From NCBI RefSeq assembly GCF_900091595.1, contig NZ_FMCW01000016.1, positions 1 to 64,000 of the forward strand: 64,000 nucleotides of DNA, read 5' to 3'. Below are positions 41,638 to 50,134 of the stretch, piece after piece. Source of the stretch: Micromonospora haikouensis (lineage in GTDB: Bacteria; Actinomycetota; Actinomycetes; Mycobacteriales; Micromonosporaceae). Position 1 is the stretch's first letter; every line of letters begins with the position of its first letter. Below the pieces are notes generated by a model. The model searched no databases. It saw nothing but the letters and a program-made list of their open reading frames with translations, and had not been told where the DNA came from. The position numbers and the translations under genes were made by a program.

Positions 41638-42888
41638 GTGGAGCTCTCGGTGAACGCTGACCACGCGGACGTCGACCGGCTCGGCACCCTCGCGCGGCCC
41701 GTGGACGTCGCCCGGGAACGGGCGCAGACGGTCGGGGTGCGCCACGCGCACCACCTCAACTCCGCCGGTTCCGCCCTGCCCACCGTAGCGGTGGTCGACG
41801 AGGTCGTCGCCCACCTGCGGCGCGAGGAGACCGAGGGCGGCTACGAGGCCGCCGCGGCCGTCGCCGGCCGCATCGAGGAGGTGTACGCCTCGGCGGCGCG
41901 TCTCGTCGGCGCCCGGGCCGAGGAGATCGCCCTGTCCGACAGCGCGAGCACCGGCCTGCGGGTCGTCGTCGACGCGCTCCGCCTCGACGCGACCAGCCGC
42001 GTGCTGGTCGCCCGCTCGACCTACGTCAGCCACGCCCTGCACCTGCTCAGCCTGACCCGGGAGACCGGCGCCGAGCTCGTCGTCCTGCCCAGCGGCCCCG
42101 ACGGCGCGGTCGACCTCGACCGGCTGGAGCGGGCGCTCACCGGCGGCCCGCGCGACGTCGTCTGCGTCGCCCAGGTGCCGACGTCCTCGGGCCTGGTCGA
42201 GCCGGCGCGCGACATCGGCGCGCTGACCCGCCGCTCCGGCGCGGTCTACCTGCTCGACGCCACCCAGTCGGTCGGGCAGCTGCGCATCGACGTCGACGAG
42301 ATCGGCTGCGACGCCCTGGTGACGACCGGCCGCAAGTTCCTCCGCGCCCCCCGGGGCACCGGCTTCGCGTACCTGCGCGGCGGCTTCCTCGACCGGCTCA
42401 CGCCCGTCGCGCCCGACGTGCGGGGCGCGGTGTGGACGGGCACGCACCAGTGGACCCTGGCGCCGACGGCCCGCCGCTTCGAGACCTGGGAGTCCTCGGT
42501 GGCCGGCCGGCTCGGCCTGGGGGTGGCGCTGACCCAGCTGCTCGACCGGGGCGTCGAGGCGACCGAGGCGTACCTGACCGCGTGCGGGGCCCGGCTGCGC
42601 CGGGGGCTCGCCGCCATCGACCGGGTGACCGTGCAGGACCCGCCGGCCAGCCGCTCGGGCATCGTCACGTTCACCGTCGACGGTCTCGGCAGCGACGCGG
42701 TCAGCCGGCGGCTGGCCGTGCGCGGCGTGCGCACGGTGTCGGTGCCGGCCAGCCACGGCCAGTGGGACCTCGGCCTGCGCGGCGTGCCCGCCGTGGTCCG
42801 GGCCTCGGTGCACGTCTACAACAACGACGCCGACCTCGACGCGCTGCTGGGTGCGGTGGCCGAGATCGCCCGGGGAGCGAACCCGTGA
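41638..42888 (+). CDS. Class V aminotransferase / PLP-fold enzyme
   Basis: A 416-residue PLP enzyme of the NifS/isopenicillin-epimerase-like class V fold: HLNSAGSALP at the N-terminus, cofactor-binding LLDATQSVGQLRIDVDEIGCD and Schiff-base Lys233 in TTGRKFLRAPRGTGF. Substrate unknown; desulfurase, epimerase, lyase or transaminase are all possible. GGGGGAG precedes GTG 41638; GTG 41650 is an alternative. First gene of an operon with two amine-oxidising enzymes and PTE paralogue 3. Confidence 0.82.
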   Translation: MELSVNADHADVDRLGTLARPVDVARERAQTVGVRHAHHLNSAGSALPTVAVVDEVVAHLRREETEGGYEAAAAVAGRIEEVYASAARLVGARAEEIALSDSASTGLRVVVDALRLDATSRVLVARSTYVSHALHLLSLTRETGAELVVLPSGPDGAVDLDRLERALTGGPRDVVCVAQVPTSSGLVEPARDIGALTRRSGAVYLLDATQSVGQLRIDVDEIGCDALVTTGRKFLRAPRGTGFAYLRGGFLDRLTPVAPDVRGAVWTGTHQWTLAPTARRFETWESSVAGRLGLGVALTQLLDRGVEATEAYLTACGARLRRGLAAIDRVTVQDPPASRSGIVTFTVDGLGSDAVSRRLAVRGVRTVSVPASHGQWDLGLRGVPAVVRASVHVYNNDADLDALLGAVAEIARGANP

Positions 42889-43997
42889 GCGGGCCGCCCG
42901 AGGTCGACGTCCTCGTCGTCGGGCTCGGCGTGCACGGCTCGGCCGCCGCCTACGAGCTCGCCCTGCGCGGCATGGACGTCGTGGCGATCGACCAGTTCGC
43001 CGAGGACCACCACCGGGGCTCGTCGCACGGCCGGACCCGGATGATCCGACGCGCGTACCCCAACCCGGTCTGGAACGACCTCGTCGCGCGGGCCTTCGCC
43101 GGCTGGGAGCGCTGGGAGCGGGCCAGCGGCGAGACCCTGGTGCGGCGCACCGGCGGCCTCTACGCCCACCGGGGGACGGCCCAGCTCCAGGGGCCCGGCT
43201 GCGAGGTCGTCGAGGACCGGGGCCGGCTGCGGGAGCTGATGCCCTCCTTCGCCGTGCCGGACGGTCACCGGGCCGTGTACGACCCGTCCGCCGGGGTCGT
43301 CGAGGCCGGCACCGCCCTGGCGGTGGCCCGCACCGGGGCCCGGGCGGCCGGCGCGGAGCTGGCCTTCGGCGAACGCATGCTGAGCTGGCGGGCGACCGGC
43401 GACGGGTGCCTGGTCGAGACCACCGCCCGCCGGATCCGGGCACGCTCGCTGGTGCTCGCCACCGGCGCCTGGGCCGGCCGGGTCGTGCCCGAGTTCGCCG
43501 ACCTGTTCGAGGTGTGGCGCATCGTCACCGTCACGCTCCGCCCCGACCAGCCGGCCGCCCGGCCGCCCCGGCTCGGCGCCTTCTCCGTGGACCGGCCCGA
43601 GGGCCTCGTCTTCGGCATCCCCGACGCCGCCGGCAACGGCTTCAAGGCCGGCGTCGACGCCGGGGAGGTCTGGGACCCGCGGCGGCCGGCCGCGCCGCCG
43701 ACCGCCGACGAGATCGGCGAGCTGTGCCGCCTGATGGCGCGCTACGTCCCCGGCGTGGCCGCCGACCCGCAGCGGGACGTGGTCGAGGCCGCGTCCTGCC
43801 TCTACACGATGACCCGGGACCGGCGGTTCGTGCTCGGCCGGCTGCCCTGGGCCCCGCCGGTGGTCGTCGCCGCCGCGTGCTCCGGGCACGGGTTCAAGTT
43901 CGCCCCGGCGATCGGCGCGGCCGTCGCCGACCTGTGCGGCGGCGACGACCGCCGCGACCTCGACTTCGTCGGCGTGCAGCGCCGGCTCGACCCGTGA
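42885..43997 (+). CDS. Monomeric sarcosine oxidase / N-methyltryptophan oxidase-like flavoenzyme
   Basis: A 370-residue DAO-fold flavoprotein. The FAD motif is VDVLVVGLGVHGSAAAYELALRGMDVVAID, followed by HHRGSSHGRTRMIRRAYP, typical of MSOX/SolA. Cys305 in ASCLYTMTRDRRFVLG aligns with the cysteine that covalently holds FAD in MSOX. It oxidises a secondary N-methyl or N-alkyl amino acid, giving an aldehyde and hydrogen peroxide. GTG start overlaps the preceding stop. Confidence 0.88.
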   Translation: MSGPPEVDVLVVGLGVHGSAAAYELALRGMDVVAIDQFAEDHHRGSSHGRTRMIRRAYPNPVWNDLVARAFAGWERWERASGETLVRRTGGLYAHRGTAQLQGPGCEVVEDRGRLRELMPSFAVPDGHRAVYDPSAGVVEAGTALAVARTGARAAGAELAFGERMLSWRATGDGCLVETTARRIRARSLVLATGAWAGRVVPEFADLFEVWRIVTVTLRPDQPAARPPRLGAFSVDRPEGLVFGIPDAAGNGFKAGVDAGEVWDPRRPAAPPTADEIGELCRLMARYVPGVAADPQRDVVEAASCLYTMTRDRRFVLGRLPWAPPVVVAAACSGHGFKFAPAIGAAVADLCGGDDRRDLDFVGVQRRLDP

Positions 43998-44076
43998 CGC
44001 CCGCGCCGCCGGCCCCGGCTTCCCCCGCCGGTGGGCCGGTGCCCGCCGCCCGCATCCCGCACCCCGTGGAGGACTC

Positions 44077-45993
44077 ATGACGACCGCAGCGCACTGGAAC
44101 GACCCCCTCACCGCAGCCGAGATCGCCGAGGTCGTCGCGCTGGTCGGCGACGATCCGCGGATCGGCAAGCGCCCGCGCTACTGGGGGATCGCCGTCGAGG
44201 AGGGACTGGCCCGGGCCCTCGCCCCGGGGCAGGGCCGGCCGGTGCGGCTGGTGGTGATGAACCCCGACGCCCACGCCGCCTGGGAGGTCGGCGCGTGGAC
44301 GTCGGGCACCGACCGGCCGGCGTCGATCGCCTCCTGGACGCCGGTCGACGCCGAGCGGCCCGGCGTCTCCAGCGAGGAGGCCCGGATGGTCGCCCAGGCG
44401 TGCCGCGAGGACGCCGCGTTCCAGGCGGCGCTGGCCCGGCGCGGCATCACCGACGTCTCGCTGGTCTGGGTCGACCCCGAGTCGATCACCGGCTTCGAGC
44501 CCGAGGACCTGGTCGGCCGGCGGCTGTCCTGGGGCACCGTCTGGCACCGGGTGAGCGAGGACGACAACGGCTACGCCCGGCCCGTCGCCGGGCTCGTGCC
44601 GATCATCGACCTGGAGACCCTCGAGGTGGTCCGGATCGAGGACCACGGGGTGCTCCCGATGGCCTCCGAGACGGGCAACTACCGCTCCGGCACGTGGGGG
44701 CCGGACCGGCACGTCGCGCCGCTGGAGATCGTCCAGCCCGAGGGGCCGGGCTTCACCATCGACGGGCAGCTGGTCACCTGGCAGAACTGGTCGTTCCGCG
44801 TCGGCTTCACCCACCGCGAGGGCCTGGTGCTGCACGACGTCGTCTACCACGACGGCGACGAGGCGCGGCCGGTGGTGCGCCGGGCGGCCGTCAGCGAGAT
44901 GTACGTGCCCTATCTCGACAGCGACCCGACCGCGTACCGCAAGAACTTCTTCGACTGGGGCGAGTACGGCGCCGGGCCGCTCACCGCGTCGCTGGAGCTG
45001 GGCTGCGACTGCCTCGGGGAGATCCGCTACTTCGACACCGCCGTGCTCAACGGCCACGGCGAGGCGCGCACCATCAAGAACGCGGTCTGCCTGCACGAGG
45101 AGGACTTCTCGATCCTGTGGAAGCACGTCAACACCCGCACCGGTGAGGCGGACGTACGGCGCAGCCGCCGCCTGGTGATCTCCTTCTTCGCCACCGTGGC
45201 CAACTACGACTACGGCTTCTACTGGTCGTTCTACCAGGACGGCATGATCGACCTGGAGATCAAGCTGACCGGTGTCATGTCGGTCTCCGGCATCGACGAC
45301 GGGCAGACGCCCCGCTACGGCCGCCTGGTCGCCCCCAACGTGCAGGCCCCCAACCACCAGCACTACTTCGGCCTGCGGCTGGACATGGGGGTCGACGGCC
45401 CGCTCAACCGGCTCTACGAGATCCACGCCGAGGTCGAGGAGGACGAGGCGCTCAACCCGTACGGCAACGCCTGCCGGATGGTGCGCACGCCGATCACCAC
45501 CGAGGCCGAGGCGGCCCGCAGCACCAACCCGGCGAAGGCGGTGCACTGGCTGGTCGAGAGCACGTCGCGGACCAACCGCTACGGCGACCAGACCGGCTAC
45601 CGCCTCACCCTGCCCAACACCGCCCGGCTCTACGCCCGGCCGGGCAGCGTCGTCGAGCGGAAGGCGCCGTTCGTCGCCAGGCAGCTCTGGGCCACGCCGT
45701 ACGAGCCGACGGAGCGGTTCATCGCCGGCGAGTACCCGAACCAGGCGCCGCTCGGCGCGGAGGGCATCACCGCCTGGCAGCAGGCGAACCGGTCGCTCGA
45801 CGGCGTCGAACTCGTGCTGTGGCCGGTCGTCGGCGTGCACCACGACCCCCGCCCCGAGGAGTGGCCGATCATGGCGGTGCACCGCATCGGCATGCGGCTG
45901 GAGCCGGACGGCTTCTTCGACCGCAACCCGTCGCTGGACCTGCCGGCCCCGCGCCGCCACGGCGCCGGCGCCGACGACGCCTGCTGCCACTAG
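44077..45993 (+). CDS. Copper amine oxidase (TPQ type)
   Basis: A 638-residue primary-amine oxidase. The topaquinone precursor is Tyr377 in VANYDYGF, the catalytic base is Asp293 in FFDWGEYGAG, and the copper ligands are His427 and His429 in NHQHYF and His589 in VHHDPRPEEWP. No signal peptide is seen, as in Arthrobacter enzymes. It turns R-CH2-NH2 into aldehyde, ammonia and peroxide. The aldehyde dehydrogenase upstream and the RidA protein may process its products. ATG follows GGAGGA. Confidence 0.95.
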   Translation: MTTAAHWNDPLTAAEIAEVVALVGDDPRIGKRPRYWGIAVEEGLARALAPGQGRPVRLVVMNPDAHAAWEVGAWTSGTDRPASIASWTPVDAERPGVSSEEARMVAQACREDAAFQAALARRGITDVSLVWVDPESITGFEPEDLVGRRLSWGTVWHRVSEDDNGYARPVAGLVPIIDLETLEVVRIEDHGVLPMASETGNYRSGTWGPDRHVAPLEIVQPEGPGFTIDGQLVTWQNWSFRVGFTHREGLVLHDVVYHDGDEARPVVRRAAVSEMYVPYLDSDPTAYRKNFFDWGEYGAGPLTASLELGCDCLGEIRYFDTAVLNGHGEARTIKNAVCLHEEDFSILWKHVNTRTGEADVRRSRRLVISFFATVANYDYGFYWSFYQDGMIDLEIKLTGVMSVSGIDDGQTPRYGRLVAPNVQAPNHQHYFGLRLDMGVDGPLNRLYEIHAEVEEDEALNPYGNACRMVRTPITTEAEAARSTNPAKAVHWLVESTSRTNRYGDQTGYRLTLPNTARLYARPGSVVERKAPFVARQLWATPYEPTERFIAGEYPNQAPLGAEGITAWQQANRSLDGVELVLWPVVGVHHDPRPEEWPIMAVHRIGMRLEPDGFFDRNPSLDLPAPRRHGAGADDACCH

Positions 45994-46003
45994 GGGACGC
46001 GGC

Positions 46004-47014
46004 ATGGACCAGGTGTGGTCGGTCACCGGGCCGATCGGCCCGGACGACCTCGGGCTGACCCTGCCCCACGAGCACGTCTTCGCCAACCTGACCCGCACCG
46101 AGTCGCGGGACGGGTTCATGACGGTGTGGGAGGAGCGGGAGCGCGACATCCGCCGGTTCGTCGAGCGCGGCGGGAAGACCCTGTGGGACGTCACGAACGG
46201 GGAGCTGAGCGCGTACGCCGCGCCCGTCTACTACGACCGGGACCCGGCCCACCAGGTGCAGAACCCGGTCACCGGGTCGCGCTCGGTGGCCAACGTGCTG
46301 GCGACCAGGGAACTGGCCGAGCGCACCGGCGTCACCGTGGTGCTGGGCACGGGGCACTACTTCGAGGCGTACCTCGACCAGGGCTGGTGGGAGCGCACCA
46401 GCACCAACCAGATCGCCGACCACCTGGTCGCGGACCTGCTCGACGAGATCCCCGGCACCGGCGTGCGCGCCGGCCTGATCGGGGAGATCGCCTCCGACCA
46501 GCCGAGGATCACCGCCAACGAGGAGCGCTCGTTCCGGGCCGCCGGCCGGGCGGCGGTCGAGACCGGGGCGCTGGTGAGCACCCACGCGCCCACCTACCCC
46601 ACCGGCGAGGCGCAGATCGACATCCTCACGGCCGAGGGCGTCGACCCGGAACGGATCGTGATCGGGCACACCGACACGGTCAAGGACGTGCGCTACTCGC
46701 TGGATCTGCTCCACCGGGGCGTCTACGTCCAGTACGACTGCATGATGGCCTGCAAGAGCGGCGGGCAGGTGGTCGTGCCGGAGCTGCGGCGGCGGGTGGA
46801 CTACCTCCGGCACCTCGTCGACCGGGGCTTCGCCGCGAAGATCCTGCTGTCGCAGGACGTCAGCCAGCGGTCCCACCAGGCCGAGCTGGGCGGGCCGGGG
46901 ATGTGCTTCCTGTTCGAGGAGTTCACCGAGTACGCGGTGGCGGCGGGCATCGAGCCCGAGGTGCTCACGATGATGACGGTGGACAATCCCCGGCGGGCGA
47001 TGTTCGGCCGGTGA
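46004..47014 (+). CDS. Phosphotriesterase-family metal hydrolase (paralogue 3)
   Basis: A 336-residue PTE/PHP-type hydrolase with intact ligand positions: HEH in LPHEHVF, Glu in IGEIASDQP, His in VSTHAPTYP, His in VIGHTDTVKD and Asp in LLSQDVSQRS. It is closer to classical PHP proteins than to paralogues 1 and 2. Last gene of the aminotransferase operon, 10 bp after the amine oxidase, ended by a perfect 14-bp hairpin. Lactone, amide or ester hydrolysis is plausible. Confidence 0.87.
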   Translation: MDQVWSVTGPIGPDDLGLTLPHEHVFANLTRTESRDGFMTVWEERERDIRRFVERGGKTLWDVTNGELSAYAAPVYYDRDPAHQVQNPVTGSRSVANVLATRELAERTGVTVVLGTGHYFEAYLDQGWWERTSTNQIADHLVADLLDEIPGTGVRAGLIGEIASDQPRITANEERSFRAAGRAAVETGALVSTHAPTYPTGEAQIDILTAEGVDPERIVIGHTDTVKDVRYSLDLLHRGVYVQYDCMMACKSGGQVVVPELRRRVDYLRHLVDRGFAAKILLSQDVSQRSHQAELGGPGMCFLFEEFTEYAVAAGIEPEVLTMMTVDNPRRAMFGR

Positions 47015-47018
47015 GGCC

Positions 47019-47056
47019 CGTGGCCGGGGCGCTCCTGCGGGGGCGCCCCGGCCACG
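47019..47056. terminator. Perfect 14-bp stem hairpin between convergent operons
   Basis: CGTGGCCGGGGCGC (47019-47032) pairs exactly with GCGCCCCGGCCACG (47043-47056) around a 10-nt loop. It lies between the stop of PTE paralogue 3 and the convergent cysteine hydrolase gene and should act in both directions. Confidence 0.78.
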
Positions 47057-47063
47057 TGTGTGC

Positions 47064-47732
47064 TCAGCCGGCGGCCGGCCCGCCTGCGACGTCGGCGGTC
47101 GGCCGCGTACCGTCGGCGGTCGGCTTGCCCGCGGCCAGCCAGGCGAAGACCTGGTCGCTGGTGACGAGGGCGTCGCGCTGGAGGTACCGCACGGCGCGCA
47201 GCGCGGCGTCGTGCGCCTCGCGGGAGGAGCCGCCGACGCAGTCGGTCAGCACCCGGACCCGGTAGTCGTGCTGGTGGGCGTCGACGGCCGTGTAGTGGAT
47301 GCACACGTCGGTGAGCCCGCCGATCAGCAGCACCGTCCCGGCCCGGTACGCCTTGAGCACGATCTCCAGCTCGGTGCCGAAGAACGCCGAGTAGCGCCGC
47401 TTGCGGATGAGGAACTCCTCGGGGCGCGGCCGCACCCACGGGGCGAGTTCCGTCTCGGGCCACCCCTCGACGCAGTGCGGGCCCTCGTCGCCGTCCAGCT
47501 CGCGGCCGATGTCGACCAGGCTCGGCTTGTGGACCTCCTGGATGAAGACGACCGGGACGTCGTGCTCGCGGCAGGCGTCGATGAGGCGTTCCACCCGGTC
47601 GGCGCGTTCCCGGCGGCCGCCCATCTGGGCGATCTCGGAGCGGGACTCCTCGTCGGGCACCGGGCCGCCCTGGATGTCGACCACGACGAGTACGGCGTTG
47701 CCCACGATCGCGGGCGGCGGCGGGTTCGTCAT
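47064..47732 (-). CDS. Isochorismatase-fold cysteine hydrolase
   Basis: A 222-residue hydrolase with the family triad Asp19 (VVVDIQGG), Lys111 (IRKRRYSAFFG) and Cys144 (GGLTDVCIHYTA). The family covers N-carbamoylsarcosine amidase, biuret hydrolase, nicotinamidase and ureidoacrylate hydrolase. Biuret- or carbamoyl-type activity would connect to the allophanate hydrolase and sarcosine-oxidase-like genes, but the substrate is inferred from context only. ATG 47732 overlaps the cupin stop. Confidence 0.87.
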   Translation of the reverse strand: MTNPPPPAIVGNAVLVVVDIQGGPVPDEESRSEIAQMGGRRERADRVERLIDACREHDVPVVFIQEVHKPSLVDIGRELDGDEGPHCVEGWPETELAPWVRPRPEEFLIRKRRYSAFFGTELEIVLKAYRAGTVLLIGGLTDVCIHYTAVDAHQHDYRVRVLTDCVGGSSREAHDAALRAVRYLQRDALVTSDQVFAWLAAGKPTADGTRPTADVAGGPAAG

Positions 47733-48085
47733 GACTTGAACACCACGTAGACCTTGCGCAGCGTCTCGTGGACGGTCCACGTCCCGCACCAGCCGATCGG
47801 GAAGTAGGCCGTGCTGCCGGCGGTCACCTCGGCCGGCTCCTCGCCGTCGCGCTGGACGGTCATCCGGCCGGAGACGACGTGGATGATCTCGCCCCGGGTG
47901 AGGAACTCCCAGCGCGACGTGCCCGGGTCGCTCTCCCAGACGCCGGAGATCACGGTGCGCGCCTCGTTGGTGAAGTCCACCCGGCTGCGGACGAGGATCT
48001 CGCCGCTCAGCGGCTGCGCGCTCGGGGGCCCGAGGGGCTTCTCCTCGAGCCCCGTGGCCGTGCGGGGGACGGTGGTGAGCGTCAT
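47729..48085 (-). CDS. Small cupin-domain protein
   Basis: A 118-residue single cupin. SRWEFLTRGEIIHVVSGRMTVQRDGEEPAEVTAGSTAYFPIGWCGTWTVHETLRKVYVVFK gives the two cupin motifs, matching the DUF861/EutQ-like ethanolamine-type subgroup often placed in amine and ureide catabolism operons. ATG 48085 follows AGGAGGTCAC; an upstream ATG at 48136 would overlap the operator and is rejected. Operon with the cysteine hydrolase. Confidence 0.8.
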   Translation of the reverse strand: MTLTTVPRTATGLEEKPLGPPSAQPLSGEILVRSRVDFTNEARTVISGVWESDPGTSRWEFLTRGEIIHVVSGRMTVQRDGEEPAEVTAGSTAYFPIGWCGTWTVHETLRKVYVVFKS

Positions 48086-48125
48086 GTGACCTCCTGAGTG
48101 CGGGGAACAGGCCCAGGCTAACTCA

Positions 48126-48157
48126 GTGGATGCCATGACGGCTAGATTGTATCCAAT
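48126..48157. promoter_or_regulatory. 21-bp-spaced operator pair f (cupin operon)
   Basis: GTGGATGCCAT (48126-48136) and TTGTATCCAAT (48147-48157); centres 21 bp apart. It is the weakest of the nine in one half but keeps the spacing. It lies just past the gntR stop and before the leftward cupin operon. Confidence 0.68.
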
Positions 48158-48158
48158 G

Positions 48159-48878
48159 CTACCCGCGGAAGACGGTGGAGGAGCGCAGCTCGTACCAGCG
48201 GGCCAGCTGCTCGCCTGCCTTGATGACGTGCTCGCGCATCTGGTCGGCGGCCCGCTGGGCGTCGCCGTCGGCCAGCGCCTCCAGGATCCGCTCGTGCTCC
48301 TGGAAGTTCTCGTCGCGGTGCCGGCTGTCGTTGACGATCAACTGCGCCGACACGTTGCGCGGGAAGGTCTCGTTGATGTCGTTGATCGCCTTGCTCAGCC
48401 GGGCGTTGCCGGAGATGCTCGCGATCAGCGTGTGGAAGACGTCGTTGCTGCGCCGGTGGTCGTGCTGGGCGGGCACGCCGTCGCCGCGCCCGGCGACGGA
48501 GAGGTCGTACATCTCCTGGTTGGCCGCCCGGAGCTGGTCGATCTGGCCGCGGGTGATCCGGCGCACCGCGCGCGCGGCGGCCAGCGCCTCCAGCTCCGCG
48601 CGCACCTCGTAGGCCTCGCGGACGTCCCACGGCGCGGGGACGCTGACCACGGCGCCCTTGTTGGGCAGCACCTCGATCAGGCCGCTGGTCTGCAGCTGGC
48701 GCAGCGCCTCCCGGACCGGGGTGCGGGAGACGCCGAAGTTGCTGGCCAGCTCGGCCTGGCGCAGCTGGGCGCCGATCGGGATCTCGCCGGTCATGATCCG
48801 GTTGCGGATCTGCTCGGCGAGGTCGTCGACGAGGGCGGCGCCGGTCTTGCGGGTTGCCGCCAGTTCCTCGGTGGTCAA
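48159..48878 (-). CDS. GntR-family (FCD/FadR subgroup) regulator
   Basis: A 239-residue regulator read from TTG 48878, which has GGGAG upstream; the frame is open further but is low-complexity and not conserved. The winged helix-turn-helix is QAELASNFGVSRTPVREALRQLQTSGLIEVLPNKGAVVSV. The FCD domain follows with metal-type residues in RRSNDVFHTLIA, QEHERILEAL and DQMREHVIKAG. FCD-GntR proteins often bind TTGTATACAA-like or TTGGATCCAA-like palindromes. It is the only island-encoded DNA-binding protein, so it likely governs all nine 21-bp pairs, with a pathway acid as effector. Confidence 0.88.
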   Translation of the reverse strand: MTTEELAATRKTGAALVDDLAEQIRNRIMTGEIPIGAQLRQAELASNFGVSRTPVREALRQLQTSGLIEVLPNKGAVVSVPAPWDVREAYEVRAELEALAAARAVRRITRGQIDQLRAANQEMYDLSVAGRGDGVPAQHDHRRSNDVFHTLIASISGNARLSKAINDINETFPRNVSAQLIVNDSRHRDENFQEHERILEALADGDAQRAADQMREHVIKAGEQLARWYELRSSTVFRG

Positions 48879-49050
48879 CCGGCCACTCTCCCTCTGCGTC
48901 GATCGATCCGGGCCCCCCGGCCGCTCACCTGCGGCGGAGCATCGGAACGCCGCGTTGGTGACCAAACCTGCCCGTTGGGTCACACCACGATAGCAGGGTG
49001 GAGGATGCTTGGACCCACGTGGCCCCGACATGGGTGTGTTTGCTTCCGTA

Positions 49051-49082
49051 ACGGATCCGAAGAAAGTAACATTGGATCCAAT
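49051..49082. promoter_or_regulatory. 21-bp-spaced operator pair g (Rieske operon / gntR)
   Basis: ACGGATCCGAA (49051-49061) and TTGGATCCAAT (49072-49082), GGATCC centres 21 bp apart; the second is the perfect palindrome CATTGGATCCAATG. It ends 12 bp before the reductase GTG and about 170 bp from the gntR start, so autoregulation is possible. Confidence 0.78.
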
Positions 49083-49094
49083 GAGAGGGGGCCC

Positions 49095-50042
49095 GTGTCT
49101 ACAGAACTACCCTTCGTCGTCCGCGCGCTCCGGTTGGAGGCGGCCGGCGTGCTGTCGGTCGAGCTGGTCCCGGCCGACGCCGACGCGCCACTGCCGGACT
49201 GGACCCCCGGGGCGCACGTCGACCTGGTGGTCGGCGACGGTTCCACCCGGCAGTACTCCCTGTGCGGCGAGCCCGGCGCCCCGTGGTGGCGGATCGCGGT
49301 CCTGCGCGAGCCCGCCGGCCGCGGCGGCTCGGCCTGGGTCCACGACCACCTGCGCCCCGGCGACCGGGTCCGGCTGCGCGGCCCGCGCAACCACTTCGCG
49401 CTGGAACCCGCCGGCAGCTACCTGTTCGTTGCCGGCGGCATCGGCATCACCCCGCTCCTGCCGCTGCTGGCCGAGGCGCGGCGGCGGGGGGCCGTCTTCC
49501 GGCTGCACTACTTCGGCCGGAGCCGGCGCGGCATGGCGTTCCTCGACGAGCTCGCCCCCCACGGCGACCGGATCCGGGTGCACGCCACCGACGACGGGCC
49601 CCGGCCCGAGCTGCGCGACCTGCTCGACGGGCTGCCGCCTGACGCGCTGGTCTACGCCTGTGGCCCGAGCCGGCTGCTGGACGGGCTGCGCGCCGCCACG
49701 GAGGCGGCCGGCTGCCCCGACCGGCTGCGTACCGAGCTGTTCTCCGCGCCCGCGTCGGAGCAGCCGCAGCCGGCCGGGTCCTTCACCGTCCGGCTCGACC
49801 GCAGCGGCGTCGACCTGACGGTGCCCGCCGACCGGTCCGCGCTGGACGTCCTGCTGGAGGCCGGCGTCGAGATCGTCAACGACTGCCACGAGGGGATCTG
49901 CGGCAGCTGCGAAACCCGGGTCCTCGCGGGGGCCGTCGACCACCGGGACCACGTCCTCACGGCCCAGGAACGGGCGGCGGGGGACTGCCTGATGGTCTGC
50001 GTCTCCCGCGCCGCGGGCGACCGGCTGGTCCTGGACCTGTGA
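49095..50042 (+). CDS. Rieske-oxygenase reductase, PDR/VanB type
   Basis: A 315-residue electron-transfer flavoprotein of the phthalate dioxygenase reductase class: FMN domain with RQYSLCGEP, NAD domain with FVAGGIGITPLLPLL and YACGPSRLLDGL, and a C-terminal plant-type [2Fe-2S] ferredoxin with CHEGICGSCETRVLAG and a later Cys in MVCVSRA. It passes electrons from NAD(P)H to the Rieske oxygenase next to it. GTG 49095 lies directly after operator pair g. Confidence 0.93.
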   Translation: MSTELPFVVRALRLEAAGVLSVELVPADADAPLPDWTPGAHVDLVVGDGSTRQYSLCGEPGAPWWRIAVLREPAGRGGSAWVHDHLRPGDRVRLRGPRNHFALEPAGSYLFVAGGIGITPLLPLLAEARRRGAVFRLHYFGRSRRGMAFLDELAPHGDRIRVHATDDGPRPELRDLLDGLPPDALVYACGPSRLLDGLRAATEAAGCPDRLRTELFSAPASEQPQPAGSFTVRLDRSGVDLTVPADRSALDVLLEAGVEIVNDCHEGICGSCETRVLAGAVDHRDHVLTAQERAAGDCLMVCVSRAAGDRLVLDL

Positions 50043-50134
50043 GCCGCCCCGAGGTGCCGCTGCCGACCGCCGCCGGCGGGCGTCCGGCACCCGATCCCCG
50101 CTCCACCCCCATTCCCCCACCGCGGAGGTAAGCA

